DNA of 64,000 bases from Salarias fasciatus (Eukaryota; Chordata; Actinopteri; Blenniiformes; Blenniidae). Location: positions 27,736,314 to 27,800,313 of the forward strand of contig NW_021941229.1 in assembly GCF_902148845.1 (NCBI RefSeq), given 5' to 3'. Below are positions 53,236-63,639 of this stretch, one piece after another. Both the position numbers and the translations under genes were made by a program. The notes under the pieces are model-generated. The model worked only from the letters and a program-made list of their open reading frames with translations. It was not told where the DNA came from and ran no database searches. Each line of letters opens with the position of its first letter. Positions within the stretch are counted from its first letter, which is position 1.

Positions 53236-53529
53236 ATGAAGCGTGAAGGGCGAGCGGTCCCGGACGGGCGGCCGACGAGTCGGTTCACCGGAGGATCGAT
53301 CGACCTGATCGGGCTGACCCGCAGGAACACATCCGGCAGCGACCCGGAGACGCTGCAGGCCGCTGGGGAGACCGGCCCGCTGCTGCCCTCTGCTGGCCGG
53401 AGGACCGCCGAGCCCGGAGCCCCGGAGCCCGGAGCCCAGAGCCAGGACCACCGGAGCCCCGGAGCCCGGACCCCGGACCCCGGAACCAGGACCACCGGAG
53501 CTCTGCGAAGTAAAATAACTGGGAATTGA
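53236..53529 (+). other. Divergent plus-strand reading frame head-to-head with SLC25A46 (copy 2)
   Basis: ATG at 53236, 74 bp from the SLC25A46 start. The frame [20 protein letters not shown] matches copy 1 almost exactly up to a Pro/Glu/Gln-rich repeat (CCCGGAGCC units, 53410-53500), then stops. Homology to copy 1 ends near 53504. It could be a bidirectional-promoter partner exon or chance GC-rich frame. Confidence 0.25.
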
Positions 53530-54360
53530 CTCCATAATGACTTATTTTTCTTTACAGGATTTACAAAAAGTCTGAGTTTTGGGGAGAAGGAGTTAATATT
53601 AAAACATTCACTGTTCCAGTTTGGGAAAGCTTGAATTCCAGGTGTTCTGCAGAAGTTCTGACAGAACCGCTCCTCCCCGTTTGACCCGGATCCTCTCACT
53701 TGTTCTCACGGCAGGGAAACGTGCTGGACCTGTCGACCTGGAGCGAGGAGGCAGGGTTCTGCGTCCTCGCCTCTTCTCCTGTGGATCCAGTCTGAATGAG
53801 TTCCGGTTCCGCCGGGGTTCTGTGGGGCGTTCGGGTTTCTAACTCTGGTGGGAACATTGGAGATGTTTCCATCCGTACAAACACAGAACCCAGAGGGAAC
53901 GCAGAACTTCGGGAATTCTCAATGTTACGGAACTTTATGTGAAAGAACGGAACGGAGAACCGAAGAACAGGTTTTACAGAAACTTTAATTTGTTGTAATA
54001 ATTCCAGCATTTCTGACAGTTTAACTACAAACACAGAAACAGGTTCACTTCACAGACCAGTCACACACTTCATGAAAAAGATCCAGATACAGGCTCCGCC
54101 CCCGCGGCTAGAGGCCCCGCCCCCTGAGGACACAGGCCCCGCCCCTGAAGACACAGGCCTCACACAGGTGACGTGCGGCTGTCCAGACTGGAAGCTGCAC
54201 CTTCAAAAAACACAGTAACAGAAATCTGTCCCTGCAATCTCATTGGTCCAGTAAGTAAGCTCCGCCCACCTCAGTGTCTCAATTCAGATAAAAATCACAA
54301 CAATGATCACAGTTCATCCGTTCATCGTGACAACACCAACAACACACAAGCTGTGAAGAG
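53530..54360. other. Unique sequence, no gene recognised
   Basis: Just right of the end of the duplicated block. No exon with recognisable homology and no clear repeat apart from short GC-rich direct repeats near 54095-54160. Confidence 0.6.
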
Positions 54361-54363
54361 ACA

Positions 54364-54688
54364 GGTGGGTCCAGGTGGGACCAGGTGGGACCAGGTGGGG
54401 CCGGGTGGGGCCGGGTGGGGCCGGGTGGGGCCGGGTGGGGCCAGGTGGGACCAGGTGGGGCCAGGTGGGGCCAGGTGGGGCCGGGTGGGGCCGGGTGGGG
54501 CCAGGTGGGGCCGGGTGGGGCCAGGTGGGACCAGGTGGGGCCAGGTGGGACCAGGTGGGGCCGGGTGGGGCCAGGTGGGGCCGGGTGGGGCCGGGTGGGG
54601 CCGGGTGGGGCCGGGTGGGACCGGGTGGGGCCGGGTGGGGCCGGGTGGGACCGGGTGGGGCCGGGTGGGGCCGGGTGGGGCCGGGTAG
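54364..54688. repeat. 10-bp GGTGGGGCCG minisatellite
   Basis: About 32 units of GGTGGGGCCG/GGTGGGGCCA/GGTGGGACCA. G-rich on plus, so quadruplex formation is possible. Open frames rich in WGRVGPGGAG are artefacts of the repeat. Confidence 0.95.
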
Positions 54689-54689
54689 A

Positions 54690-55145
54690 CCCCAGACTGG
54701 GGGACCAGGTGTTTGTGGGCCGGCAGCAGTGACGGCTGCAGGCGGCCGCAGTAAGGCAGCGGGCGGCAGCTTTAAGGCCGACGGTTACCATGGAAACAGC
54801 TCAGGATTTTACTGACCAACGTAAACTGGCCGATAGAGTCCAGACCGGCGTGGAGCTTTAAACTCTGAATTCTGATTGGCAAAAAAAATAAAAATAAAAA
54901 ATAAAAAAACCCTAAGATTTCTTCACTTAAAAAAGACAAAGTCAAAAGAAGAATCAAAGCTTCGACTTCAACAGTTTGATTTAAAAAAACTCGTAAACTT
55001 TTGTTCTCATGTCAACAACAGATCACAGGAAAGACGCATGACACCCACCTGAAGCCCCGCCCACAAGCACACCTGGACCAATCACTGACAGGCGGGGCTT
55101 AAAGAGCTGCACTGCCCACAGCAGCCACTGGGGGCAGGCAGAGAG

Positions 55146-55191
<46 letters not shown>

Positions 55192-55780
55192 TGTGTGTGT
55201 GTCATTCATCTCGGCAGACAATCTGCAGGCTTTGCTTCTCAAACTACATTTTGAAATTTAAACTGAATCAAATAAATTACTTTGTAATAGACGGACTGGA
55301 TAATTCGCTCTGATTGGTTGCTCTGCTAACGAGCTCTGCTAACGAGCTCTGCTAACGAGCCAGCTACCAATACAATTGAGTAAAAGAGAGGCTAACCTTG
55401 ATTAGCTAGCATCAGTTAACACTCCAGTTCTCATGGCACAAATTAAAACGGTTGATTCGGAGGGTGCGACTCTCCTGAGCGACTCCAGCTCTGATTGGCC
55501 AGCCAGCCGACCAGCTGTTAAAACAAAACAAACTAAACACTATGGTGATGTTTCCAAACTAAAAGTGCTTTTTTTCTGCTATACAAAGATTAATCGCTAA
55601 CTTGATTTGTTACAGTGGAAGCTAGCCTACAATATGATGTGGCGTTACCATGGTGACCGAGTAATGGTATCTTAGTGTGATCCCACGGACTCACTTCATT
55701 AGCATGAGACTAGCATGCTAACGTTGAGTGGGGGGATTAGTTAGCGTTGATCGATTGTACTTGGCAGGCGATGCTAGCGG
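54690..55780. other. SLC31A1 3-prime flank, no gene recognised
   Basis: AT-rich sequence with an A-run near 54885-54905, a (GT)n run at 55149-55201 and GCTAACGAGCTCT triplicates at 55325-55365. Part of it may be SLC31A1 3-prime UTR. Confidence 0.5.
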
Positions 55781-55786
55781 CTAACG

Positions 55787-57725
55787 CTAATGGCAGTGCT
55801 CGGTGATGTCGACGACCACGGCCTTCCTCCAGCTGAACAGGAAGTAGCCCATCCCGGCGCCGGCCGCCACGGCAATGCACAGGTAGCCGTTGTACGTCAT
55901 GAACACGAGCATCAGGAAGTAGCTGACGACCACCTGGACGATGTGCAGCAGGGTCTGCATGAAGTGGGCGGGGCTTAGCATCCGCTGCCTGTTCAGGAAA
56001 CACAAGGCTGTTAGCATCACAGTTAGCTTTGTGAACATGCAGTTAGCACAACTTCCAGCAGTATTAGCATTAGCAGACAGCTGTTAGCACTCCTTCCATG
56101 AAGAATCAGAATCACATGATGAGCAATTTGAAAAAAATACAACATTAAATGCTAACCAGCTAAGTAAGCTAAGTTAGCTAAAGGCGAGCGTCAGGTCAGC
56201 TCATCCACATGGTAATGCTAACACGTCTGCTAATGGAAGAACACTGGGACAAGCCCCGCGGTTAGCATGAGCATCACAGGACCAGAACCAGCGAAAGGTT
56301 CTGGACCAGAACCAGGGCAGGGTGCTGGAGCAGAACCAGGGCAGGGTGCTGGACCAGAACCAGGGCAGGGTGCTGGAGCAGGACCAGGACCAAAGCAAAG
56401 AACCAGGGACAAGACAGGATCAAACTCAAGCCCAAGACCTGGACCATGGTCCTATGACTAAGACCCAGACCACCAAGACCAGAAGCTGGACCAGGATCCA
56501 GATCAGAGACGTTACCTTGAAGACATTTCAGGGAGGCGGGACTTTTCTGAGATCCCATGGTGACTGCCAATCAGTGAGCAGACAGAGGTCACGGGATGGG
56601 ATCACAGGCTAGCTGAGCGTTAGCGTAGCATTTAGCTCTAGCCACATACCCCACGGTCTTGTGAGTCTCCATGAGGACCGTCCCGTCGGCGCCGGGCAGC
56701 GGCATGGAGTTGTAGCGCACGTTGACCTGGCTGCGGCGCAGCAGCACCTCGCGGCCGATCTTCAGGCCCTCGTACAGGGCGGCCAATAGGAAGACCCCGA
56801 TGCAGGCCGCCACCATCTCTGAATGGACGGCAGAGGAGGGGGCGGGGTTAACGCTGGCGAGCGGCGGCGCCACTCGGGGGTGAACCGTGTGAAGACTGAC
56901 CTCCAGCCGAGTTGATGACCAGCCCGGAGAACAGCAGCTCCACCCCGATGTAGTCCAGGTTAAAGGTCATCGCCTGGACGACAACAAGTAGTGAAGTGAC
57001 CGTTACATCAGTATGATGGGCTGGTGGCCCCGCCACAGTGACATCACCAGACGGGCCGTTAGCTCCGCCCCGTGACATCACAGTGACATCACCAGACGAG
57101 CCATTAGCTCTGCCCTGTGACATCACAGTGACATCACCAGCCGGGCCGTTAGCCCCGCCCCGTGACATCACAGTGACATCACCAGACGAGCCATTAGCTC
57201 CGCCCTGTGACATCACCAGACGAGCCATTAGCTCCGCCCTGTGACATCACAGTGACATCACCAGACGAGCCATTAGCTCCGCCCTGTGACATCACAGTGA
57301 CATCACCAGACGAGCCATTAGCTCCGCCCTGTGACATCACAGTGACATCACCAGACGGGCCGTTAGCTCTGCCCTGTGACATCACAGTGACATCACCAGA
57401 CGAGCCATTAGCTCCGCCCTGTGACATCACAGTGACATCACCAGACGGGCCATTAGCTCCGCCCTGTGACATCACAGTGACATCACCAGGCCGTGTCACA
57501 GGAGCCATTTCTATCCAGACAGTGTTCAGTGGAGCTGGAGTCTCCCAACTGGAGGTCCCGGTTCGAGACGCCGTCATACTTGGCTGACATTTTGAATTGA
57601 AGCAGCTGGACTGAAGCTCCGCCCCTCACCATGCTGTGGCCGGCGTGCTCGTCTCCGCCTCCTCCGTGGTTGTGGTCGTGGGTGGAGGCCGGCGCCGTGG
57701 TGTGGTGGTGGTGGGTGTGGTCCAT
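55787..57725 (-). CDS. slc31a1: SLC31A1 (CTR1), high-affinity copper importer
   Basis: Trimeric plasma-membrane Cu(I) transporter. Coding exons: 57630-57725, 56901-56973, 56650-56818, 55787-55988; total 540 nt = 179 residues plus stop (human 190). The N-terminus MDHTHHHH and the Met/His-rich ectodomain bind copper. TM1 covers [21 protein letters not shown] cytosolic loop follows with [14 protein letters not shown] and [10 protein letters not shown]2 has the pore motif M139-LVF-M143 and TM3 has G156xxxG160. The C-terminus is [10 protein letters not shown] with the HCH copper relay. The ectodomain is shorter than in mammals and lacks a long second Met cluster. The start was chosen because it directly follows an acceptor (CCGGCAG) and begins the conserved MDH. 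5-prime non-coding exons lie upstream. The tail is nearly invariant with human, so function is secure. Confidence 0.97.
57028..57490. repeat. 45-bp minisatellite in SLC31A1 intron 1
   Basis: About ten 45-bp units, each with two GTGACATCAC blocks and GAGCCATTAGCTCCGCCCTG. The unit length is divisible by three, which explains long frames on both strands. TGACATCA is one base off a CRE. Confidence 0.95.
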
Positions 57726-57917
57726 GACTGCCGGACACAAACACTTCAGCGACACAGCTCCCAGAATGCTTTGCTAGCATGCCAATTCCACACAACACAG
57801 CCACAACCTGTGTGTGTGTGTCTGTGTGAGAGATTTGTGTCCTGCCAGGTCTCACTGGACATTTCTCATAAAGTGTGTTTGTTGAAAAGAAAGACGGGGA
57901 GGTTCTACTAAGAGCAG

Positions 57918-58056
57918 AACACACACTCTCACACACTCTCACACACACTCACACACACTCACACACACTCACACACACTCACACACACTCACACACACTC
58001 ACACACACTCACACACACTCACACACACTCACACACACTCACACACACTCACACAC
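57918..58056. repeat. (ACACACTCAC)n microsatellite
   Basis: About 14 units of 10 bp, directly followed by a donor-like site (minus strand CATCCAG then GTAGTG) at 58062. Confidence 0.95.
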
Positions 58057-58062
58057 TACCTG

Positions 58063-58330
58063 GATGAGTTCCGGGTTCAGATCTCGGGTAAAGCACAGTC
58101 CTAACGTTTGTAAACCGGTTCAAACCGGTCTCCGGGTGTCTCCAGATGGACCGTGTCTCTGCGCTGCCGACTCGTCCACACTGAGACCGTCCGCCCCGCT
58201 GCTGTAACCACGGCAACGGCTCCGCCCCGGCAGGGTCATAATCCGATTGGCCGGTCCGCCCCGAGGCGGTGGGCCGGCCAATCGCTGCGCTGCGAGCGGC
58301 CAATTAGATCACAGCGCGTTAAGAGGAGGA
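58063..58330 (-). promoter_or_regulatory. Candidate SLC31A1 promoter and first non-coding exon
   Basis: A GC-rich block with three CCAAT-type boxes (ATTGGCCGG near 58244, GGCCAATCG near 58275, GGCCAATTA near 58299) and GC boxes (CCGCCCC). Read on minus, it is followed by a stretch ending in a plausible donor CATCCAG/GTAGTG at 58063-58062. This is inference. A second candidate start lies at 61290-61500. Confidence 0.45.
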
Positions 58331-58431
58331 CAGCGGTCGCCGGCGGCGACGATCGTGACGTCTGTCTGGACGAGCCGGCGTCTGAACGGCACGAAAACCC
58401 CATTAAACCCCATCAGTGACAGAAAACAGAG

Positions 58432-58433
<2 letters not shown>

Positions 58434-58473
<40 letters not shown>

Positions 58474-58515
58474 TGCGTGTGTGTGTGTGTGTGTGTCTGG
58501 TGTGTGTGTGTGTGT
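58434..58515. repeat. (GT)n microsatellite
   Basis: Two interrupted GT runs with GGTGCG and CTGG breaks. Confidence 0.95.
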
Positions 58516-58747
58516 TCAGTCAGTCATTCCTGTTTGTCTCCTGTTCTTGAAGGAACTTTCATTTCCTCTAAATCGTTTGATTCACGTGTTTTCCTCCTGA
58601 ACTGAGAGGTGCAGTGGGCGGGGCTACACCTCACTACTTCCTGGTTCAGAGCCAATCACATGTGAGCTCTCAGGTTGCCAAACAAGCAACGCAGCATTCA
58701 GTGTTTAATGTCTAAGGCGCCGCTCCTAAACCGTCACCGGCGAGGCT

Positions 58748-58749
<2 letters not shown>

Positions 58750-58793
<44 letters not shown>
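58750..58793. repeat. 44-base poly-G run
   Basis: An uninterrupted run of 44 G at the left border of the next element. Homopolymers of this length are rare and error-prone in assemblies. Confidence 0.95.
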
Positions 58794-58795
<2 letters not shown>

Positions 58796-60064
58796 TATGG
58801 CAAAAATGTCATATCACGATTTTTTAAAATCAATATCAATATCATGATCACGATTTTAATTTATATTTATTTTTCTAGGCTAATTTGCAAGTTTGACCAT
58901 TTTTTCCCCCAATGTTAAACATATACAACGTGTGATAGTTTTAATAGTTGTGCTATCTGACCACTAGAGGGCTCTGTCTCCACTGAAACACAGCCCCTCA
59001 TCATCCCGTTAAACCACAGACGTTCCGCTAGTGATCAGACTAAAGGTTTGTTTCAGCTGTTAACTTGATGGTTTGTTCACTAAGTGTCTTTTCACATTTC
59101 TGTGATTTGATGTGTATGAAATCCTGTATGCTAGCTTGTGAACTGCTAGCGGTAGCTCGCTAGCTAGCGTTAGCCTCGGTGCTAGCTTCAGCGTCCCTCC
59201 CTCCAGCTTGTTGGGTGTTTCTATGGCGGCTGGTCTCTCGTAGATCCTGTACTGCTGCTGTAACCCAGCTCTGCCTGACCCAGCCTCCACCCAGCCTCCA
59301 CCCAGCCTCCTCCCAGCCTCCACCCAGCCTCCTCCCAGCCTCCTCCCAGCCTCCTCCCAGCCTCCACCCAGCCTCCACCCAGCCTCCTCCCAGCCTCCTC
59401 CCAGCCTCCTCCCAGCCTCCACCCAGCCTCCTCCCAGCCTCCTCCCAGCCTCCACCCAGCCTCCTCCCAGCCTCCTCCAGCCTCCTCCCAGCCTCCACCC
59501 AGCCTCCACCCAGCCTCCTCCCAGCCTCCTCCCAGCCTCCACCCAGCCTCCTCCCAGCCTCCACCCAGCCTCCACCCAGCCTCCTCCCAGCCTCCTCCCA
59601 GCCTCCTCCCAGCCTCCACCCAGCCTCCACCCAGCCTCCACCCAGCCTCCTCCCAGCCTCCACCCAGCCTCCACCCAGCCTCCTCCCAGCCTCCACCCAG
59701 CCTCCACCCAGCAGCAGCTCCAGGTAGAGAAGCTGTCGCACCGCGCTCCGCTCGCTGTTAGCTGCCTTCGCGTCTCGAGTCAACTTGAACGCAGCTCTGG
59801 CTGCGGGTCTTTTATTATTATTTTTTAATCATCGTTAATGTTGCTCCGCTTGTATCTGTTATGCTTGTGGATCACTGCACTAGAGGGGATGTTTAGCTGA
59901 TATTATCTGAAGCTTTCAGGAAACATCACTCCAAAAAATATTATATATAGGTGAAAAAAGAACGCGGAGGAGAACGTGCCCTATAGACGGTTTAACCGTC
60001 TTTCTGATTTATGAGATCGTCCCGATGTTATAATCGATCTTATATCGTCATATCACACACCCTA
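58794..60064. mobile_element. hAT-like non-autonomous element hosting a minisatellite
   Basis: The left part, CATATGGCAAAAATGTCATA followed by CACGATTTT, and the right end, TATCGTCATATCACACACCC, resemble the GGGCGATATGGCAAAAA-type ends of common fish hAT-like elements. CCACTAGAGGG occurs near 58962. The left terminus is obscured by the poly-G run and no target duplication is visible. The interior holds the 11-bp array. Family call is from appearance only. Confidence 0.45.
59279..59712. repeat. 11-bp CCCAGCCTCCT/CCCAGCCTCCA minisatellite
   Basis: About 39 units with two alternating variants. Minus-strand frames rich in GGGWEEAGRRL are artefacts, since 11 bp cycles through all frames. Confidence 0.95.
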
Positions 60065-60092
60065 CTGGTAACCATGACAACCACACACTCAC

Positions 60093-60128
60093 CTGGTCTC
60101 TGAGCAGCTCGCTGATTGGTTGATCCAC
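60093..60128 (-). other. Candidate 36-nt non-coding exon
   Basis: On the minus strand, CTCTTCAG precedes and GTGAGT follows a 36-nt segment GTGGATCAACCAATCAGCGA... ending CAG. Both splice sites are near consensus. It could be an alternative 5-prime UTR exon of SLC31A1 between a promoter near 61.5 kb and the coding exons. Not proven. Confidence 0.3.
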
Positions 60129-60654
60129 CTGAAGAGGAGTGGGTGATCGAGCACTGACAGGGGGAGAGAGAGAGAGAGAGAGAGAGACAGGTCAGTCCAG
60201 AACAGTGACAGGACGAGTCTCGGCCAATCAGACGCTGCCTGCTGGCCGTCGCAGCCTCTGATTGGATGCTTCTGCTTCAGGTGGGGCAGCGCCATAAACT
60301 GAGAGGGCAAAGCGGCACCGGACGTGTCCCACCTTTGACCTTTGACCCCAGTGTGCTGAGTCTTCATGTCACTGGGTCACATGATCTCCTCAGCGGGTTC
60401 TCTGGAGGTTAGCACTTAGCATTTAGCGTCGTCCCTCCATCGTGGACCAAGGCGCTTCCAGAAGAGTCTGAAACTGGGTCCAGGAGGACCAGGAGGACCA
60501 GGAGGGGGAGTGCAGAACCAGGAGCTGGACCAGCAGACCCAGGATCACGCTCCTCCCACATAAAGTTTATTTTAGAATTTTCTACATCTGACCTCTGACC
60601 CCTGACCTCACAATTCAATAAGAATAAAGATTCACCCCGTATGGCTGACAGGGT

Positions 60655-60800
60655 GTCTGATGTGCAGTGTAGAGCTGTGCAGAGTTGTTGTTTAGTGTAG
60701 AGTTGTGCAGAGTTGTGTAGTGTAGAGTTGTGTAGTTGTGTAGTGTAGAGTTGTGTAGTTGTGTAGTGTAGAGTTGTGTAGTTGTGTAGTGTAGAATTGT
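60655..60800. repeat. GTAGTGTAGAGTTGTGTAGTT array
   Basis: Degenerate tandem 15-21-bp units. A (CA)n run follows at 60888-60943. Confidence 0.9.
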
Positions 60801-60884
60801 GTAGTTCCCAGTGTTTCCTCCTCTCCCTGCTTCATTGTTCTCAGTTTGTTTCCCTCCTCCGTCCAAACAGTCAAGTCAGGTGAA

Positions 60885-60945
<61 letters not shown>

Positions 60946-61289
60946 CAAGGCATAGTGCACGCGCAGCCCTATGATTCCGCGTGCACGCGCCTCGCCGGGA
61001 GTCCACGTCCGCCCGCTGGTCCTCGGCTTCGGGACGGAACCCGCGGCGCCGGGCGCCCGGCGGGCCTTTCACCGGGACTCTGACCCGGCCGGAAACAGTC
61101 CGACGGCGGGCCCGCCGTGAACCCGGCCCGGGCCGCGCGCCGGTGCTCACCGGGGGGTTTCTGAACGCAGAAACGTCTTAAATCGTGGGTGTTTCGGAAG
61201 GAGTCCGGCGCAGCAGCGCGCGGCGGGCTACGTGTCGCCGCAGAGGTCACTGACAGGTGGAGACGCGGTGAAACACGAGCGGAGCTCAC

Positions 61290-61510
61290 CTGGAAACACC
61301 TGCGGACTCTGCCTCCTCTTCTCCTCCGCGGAGACACCGACACGAACACGGAGAGCGACGAGGAAAAGTGGCGCCCGGGAGAGGAAAAGAAGGGGAAAGT
61401 CGCTCCAACTCCGCTCCGCCGCCGCGTCCCTCACTGCGTCTCTACGTCACTACGACGAGGCGGAGTCTAGCACCTCACTTCCGGAGTGGGCTGAGCATGG
61501 TCGCCATCTT
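61290..61510 (-). promoter_or_regulatory. Candidate promoter and first exon with ETS and YY1-type motifs
   Basis: A CpG-rich region spans about 60980-61500. At its right end are CACTTCCGGAGTG (ETS-type) and GCCATCTTGG (YY1-type) near 61478-61512. On the minus strand a strong donor, TTTCCAG/GTGAGC, ends a possible first exon at 61290. It could drive SLC31A1 or an unseen neighbour. Confidence 0.4.
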
Positions 61511-61648
61511 GGATGAGGACGACACACAGCTCGTCCGTTTTGACTGCAGAATGAATCATAATAAACTATAAACGTTGAGGACTGACTGTACATCGCATTT
61601 CTGCCTGTTTCACGTTTTTACATGTATTCATGAGCCAGGATGACATTT

Positions 61649-62235
61649 AAGATAAGATAAGATAATCCTTTATTGATCCCCAGAGGGGAAATTCAGGTAT
61701 TGCAGCAGTACAGGGCAAAGAACAAGGGTAGTAGCATGCATTGGGTTCAAAGAAAAAAGAAAAAAAATTACACACATGTTAGAAAATAACACATATGTTA
61801 GGACAAAGCAAGGGTGACTTATAATAAACAAAAGAAAAATGAGAGACAATGACCATCCAGTAGCAGCAGCAGTGTGAGCTATTCACAGTGTCGAGTGTCA
61901 GTCAGCCAGCTTTGTTATGCAGTGCAGTGCCGAGAGGGAAAGGTGACCGTATCAGTTATTACCGGGGGGTTAGCGCCGTGCTGGACTGTGGCCTCCACTG
62001 CTGTTTAAGAGTCTGATGGCGGTGGGCACAAAGGAGCGCCTGAAGCGCTCAGCTCTGCTTCTGGGGGGGAGGATGCGCTGGCTGAACGAGCTGCTCATGT
62101 CCCACAGCTCGTCGTGCAGAGGGTGGGAGGGGTTGTCCATGGTCGCCCTGATTTTGTCCCTAATCCTCCTCCCTGCCACGGGCTCCAGAGTGTCCAGTTG
62201 AAGGCCCACAACAGAACAGGCCTTCTTCACCAGTT
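61649..62235 (-). mobile_element. L2/CR1-like LINE 3-prime end with (TTATC)n tail
   Basis: The minus strand encodes the end of a reverse-transcriptase polyprotein (HPLHDELWDMSSSFSQR, then RSRAERFRRSFVPTAIRLLN) followed by about 350 bp of 3-prime UTR and a (TTATC)n end, which appears on plus as GATAAGATAAGATAA at 61651. It is 5-prime truncated, as is usual. The HPLH...FVPTAIRLLN ending is typical of fish L2/Rex1-like elements. A premature end after NSSGG suggests it is dead. Confidence 0.75.
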
Positions 62236-62748
62236 CTTAAGCTCCGAAATGTGACTTTTCTTAAGACATTTGCTAAGCTGTGCAATGTTTTTCAAATGTT
62301 TCTTATGCAGTGGAATCTCAATCAACAATGATATTTTTTTATGAAAACATGAATACAGGCGGCAGTGTGTTTTGTACTGCTGTTAGCTTCATCAATAGAT
62401 GTACAGAAAGGTAAATACATTCAAGGTTGTTGTGTTGCAGCTCACACTCCACCGCACAGTCACTCAGGCTGACAACGAGCAAAGTACAGCGTGCCGGGCC
62501 ACGTGCAAGCGTCCCGACTCCGCACAGCCTTTACAGAGCGGGCCATGTTCTGATAAAGGTCTCCGCTCTGTCCTTCATGCCCAGCTTAATCAGGGCTGTT
62601 CTGATTAATAAAGCATTTCATTAGTACAGCTGGTTCACCAGAGCATTCTGGGAGCTGAGCACGTGTCAGCACAAACCAAACAAGATAAACGAGCTCTGAT
62701 TATTTCAACTCACAGTCACAGTACTGGAGGAGGAGATCCTCATCCAAG

Positions 62749-62769
62749 ATGGCGGCCAGCAGCGAGCAG
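62749..62769 (+). other. Possible first coding exon MAASSEQ
   Basis: AAGATGGCGGCC (YY1-type start context), an ATG and seven codons (MAASSEQ) are followed immediately by CAG/GTGTAA, a usable donor. A plus-strand gene could start here and continue beyond the window. There is no homology support. Confidence 0.2.
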
Positions 62770-62779
62770 GTGTAACTCT

Positions 62780-63390
62780 ACTGTTATATATCTGTATCCC
62801 AGCTTATGTAGCTCATTTCTACTTTTATAAATCTACCGAGCGTCTCAAGCCTGGAATTCACAGTGTGAGCCAATCACAAGGCGTGGCCTGACAGAAGGGG
62901 CGGGGCTTCCGCTGAGCCACGTATGTGGGGCTTGTAGTAAAAGCATCACGTGACAGGTGACGGCCACGTGACGAGCACGAGAACGAAAACAGTGATCCTG
63001 CTCCGTTTGTTCTGAACCTACTTCTGCATTTCTTCATTTTTTCAGACGCTGACTCCTCAGACAAACTAATTCAACATCTTCCAAAACTTTGACTTTGATA
63101 AAGGGATCAGAAATGGATTCTTGTGAGGATTAAAGACGAATTTCCAGACTTTTCTTAATTAATTTTGTAAAACAAACACCTGAAGCAGGTCATCGACGTC
63201 ACATCAAATAAATGAGAAACTCCAACACACGTGCAGCCAATCACAGCAGGAACTGACCGACTCTCCGCCTGACAGCAAGAGAAAGAAGAAATCCTGTGAA
63301 GACGAGCCAAATCAGACGTTTTATAACAAGAACGTTTCCACAAAACCTCAGCAGGGATCAAAACACGACATCAACAAACTGCTGTGACTG
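62780..63390. other. No gene recognised
   Basis: Unique AT-rich sequence with two CACGTG-type motifs near 62955-62970. Nothing else supportable. Confidence 0.5.
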
Positions 63391-63396
63391 AACTAA

Positions 63397-63605
63397 AGTA
63401 AACCAAACCAAACCAAACCAAACCAAACTAAACTAAACTAAACTAAACTAAACTAAACTAAACTAAACTAAACTAAACTAAACTAAACCAAACCAAACCA
63501 AACCAAACCAAACCAAACCAAACTAAACTAAACCACACCAAATTACACTAAACAAAATTAAACTAAACCAAACTAAATTAAACTAAACTAAACTATACTA
63601 ACTAA
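63397..63605. repeat. (AAACC/AAACT)n pentanucleotide repeat
   Basis: About 40 units alternating in blocks of AAACC and AAACT. Confidence 0.95.
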
Positions 63606-63639
63606 ATACTAGTTTAAACAGTTAAGTATCCACAAAGCT

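Noticed and set aside
59060-59783. Three long minus-strand frames of GGGWEEAGRRL repeats
   Set aside because: Produced by the 11-bp minisatellite in all three frames; no domain and no supporting splice structure.
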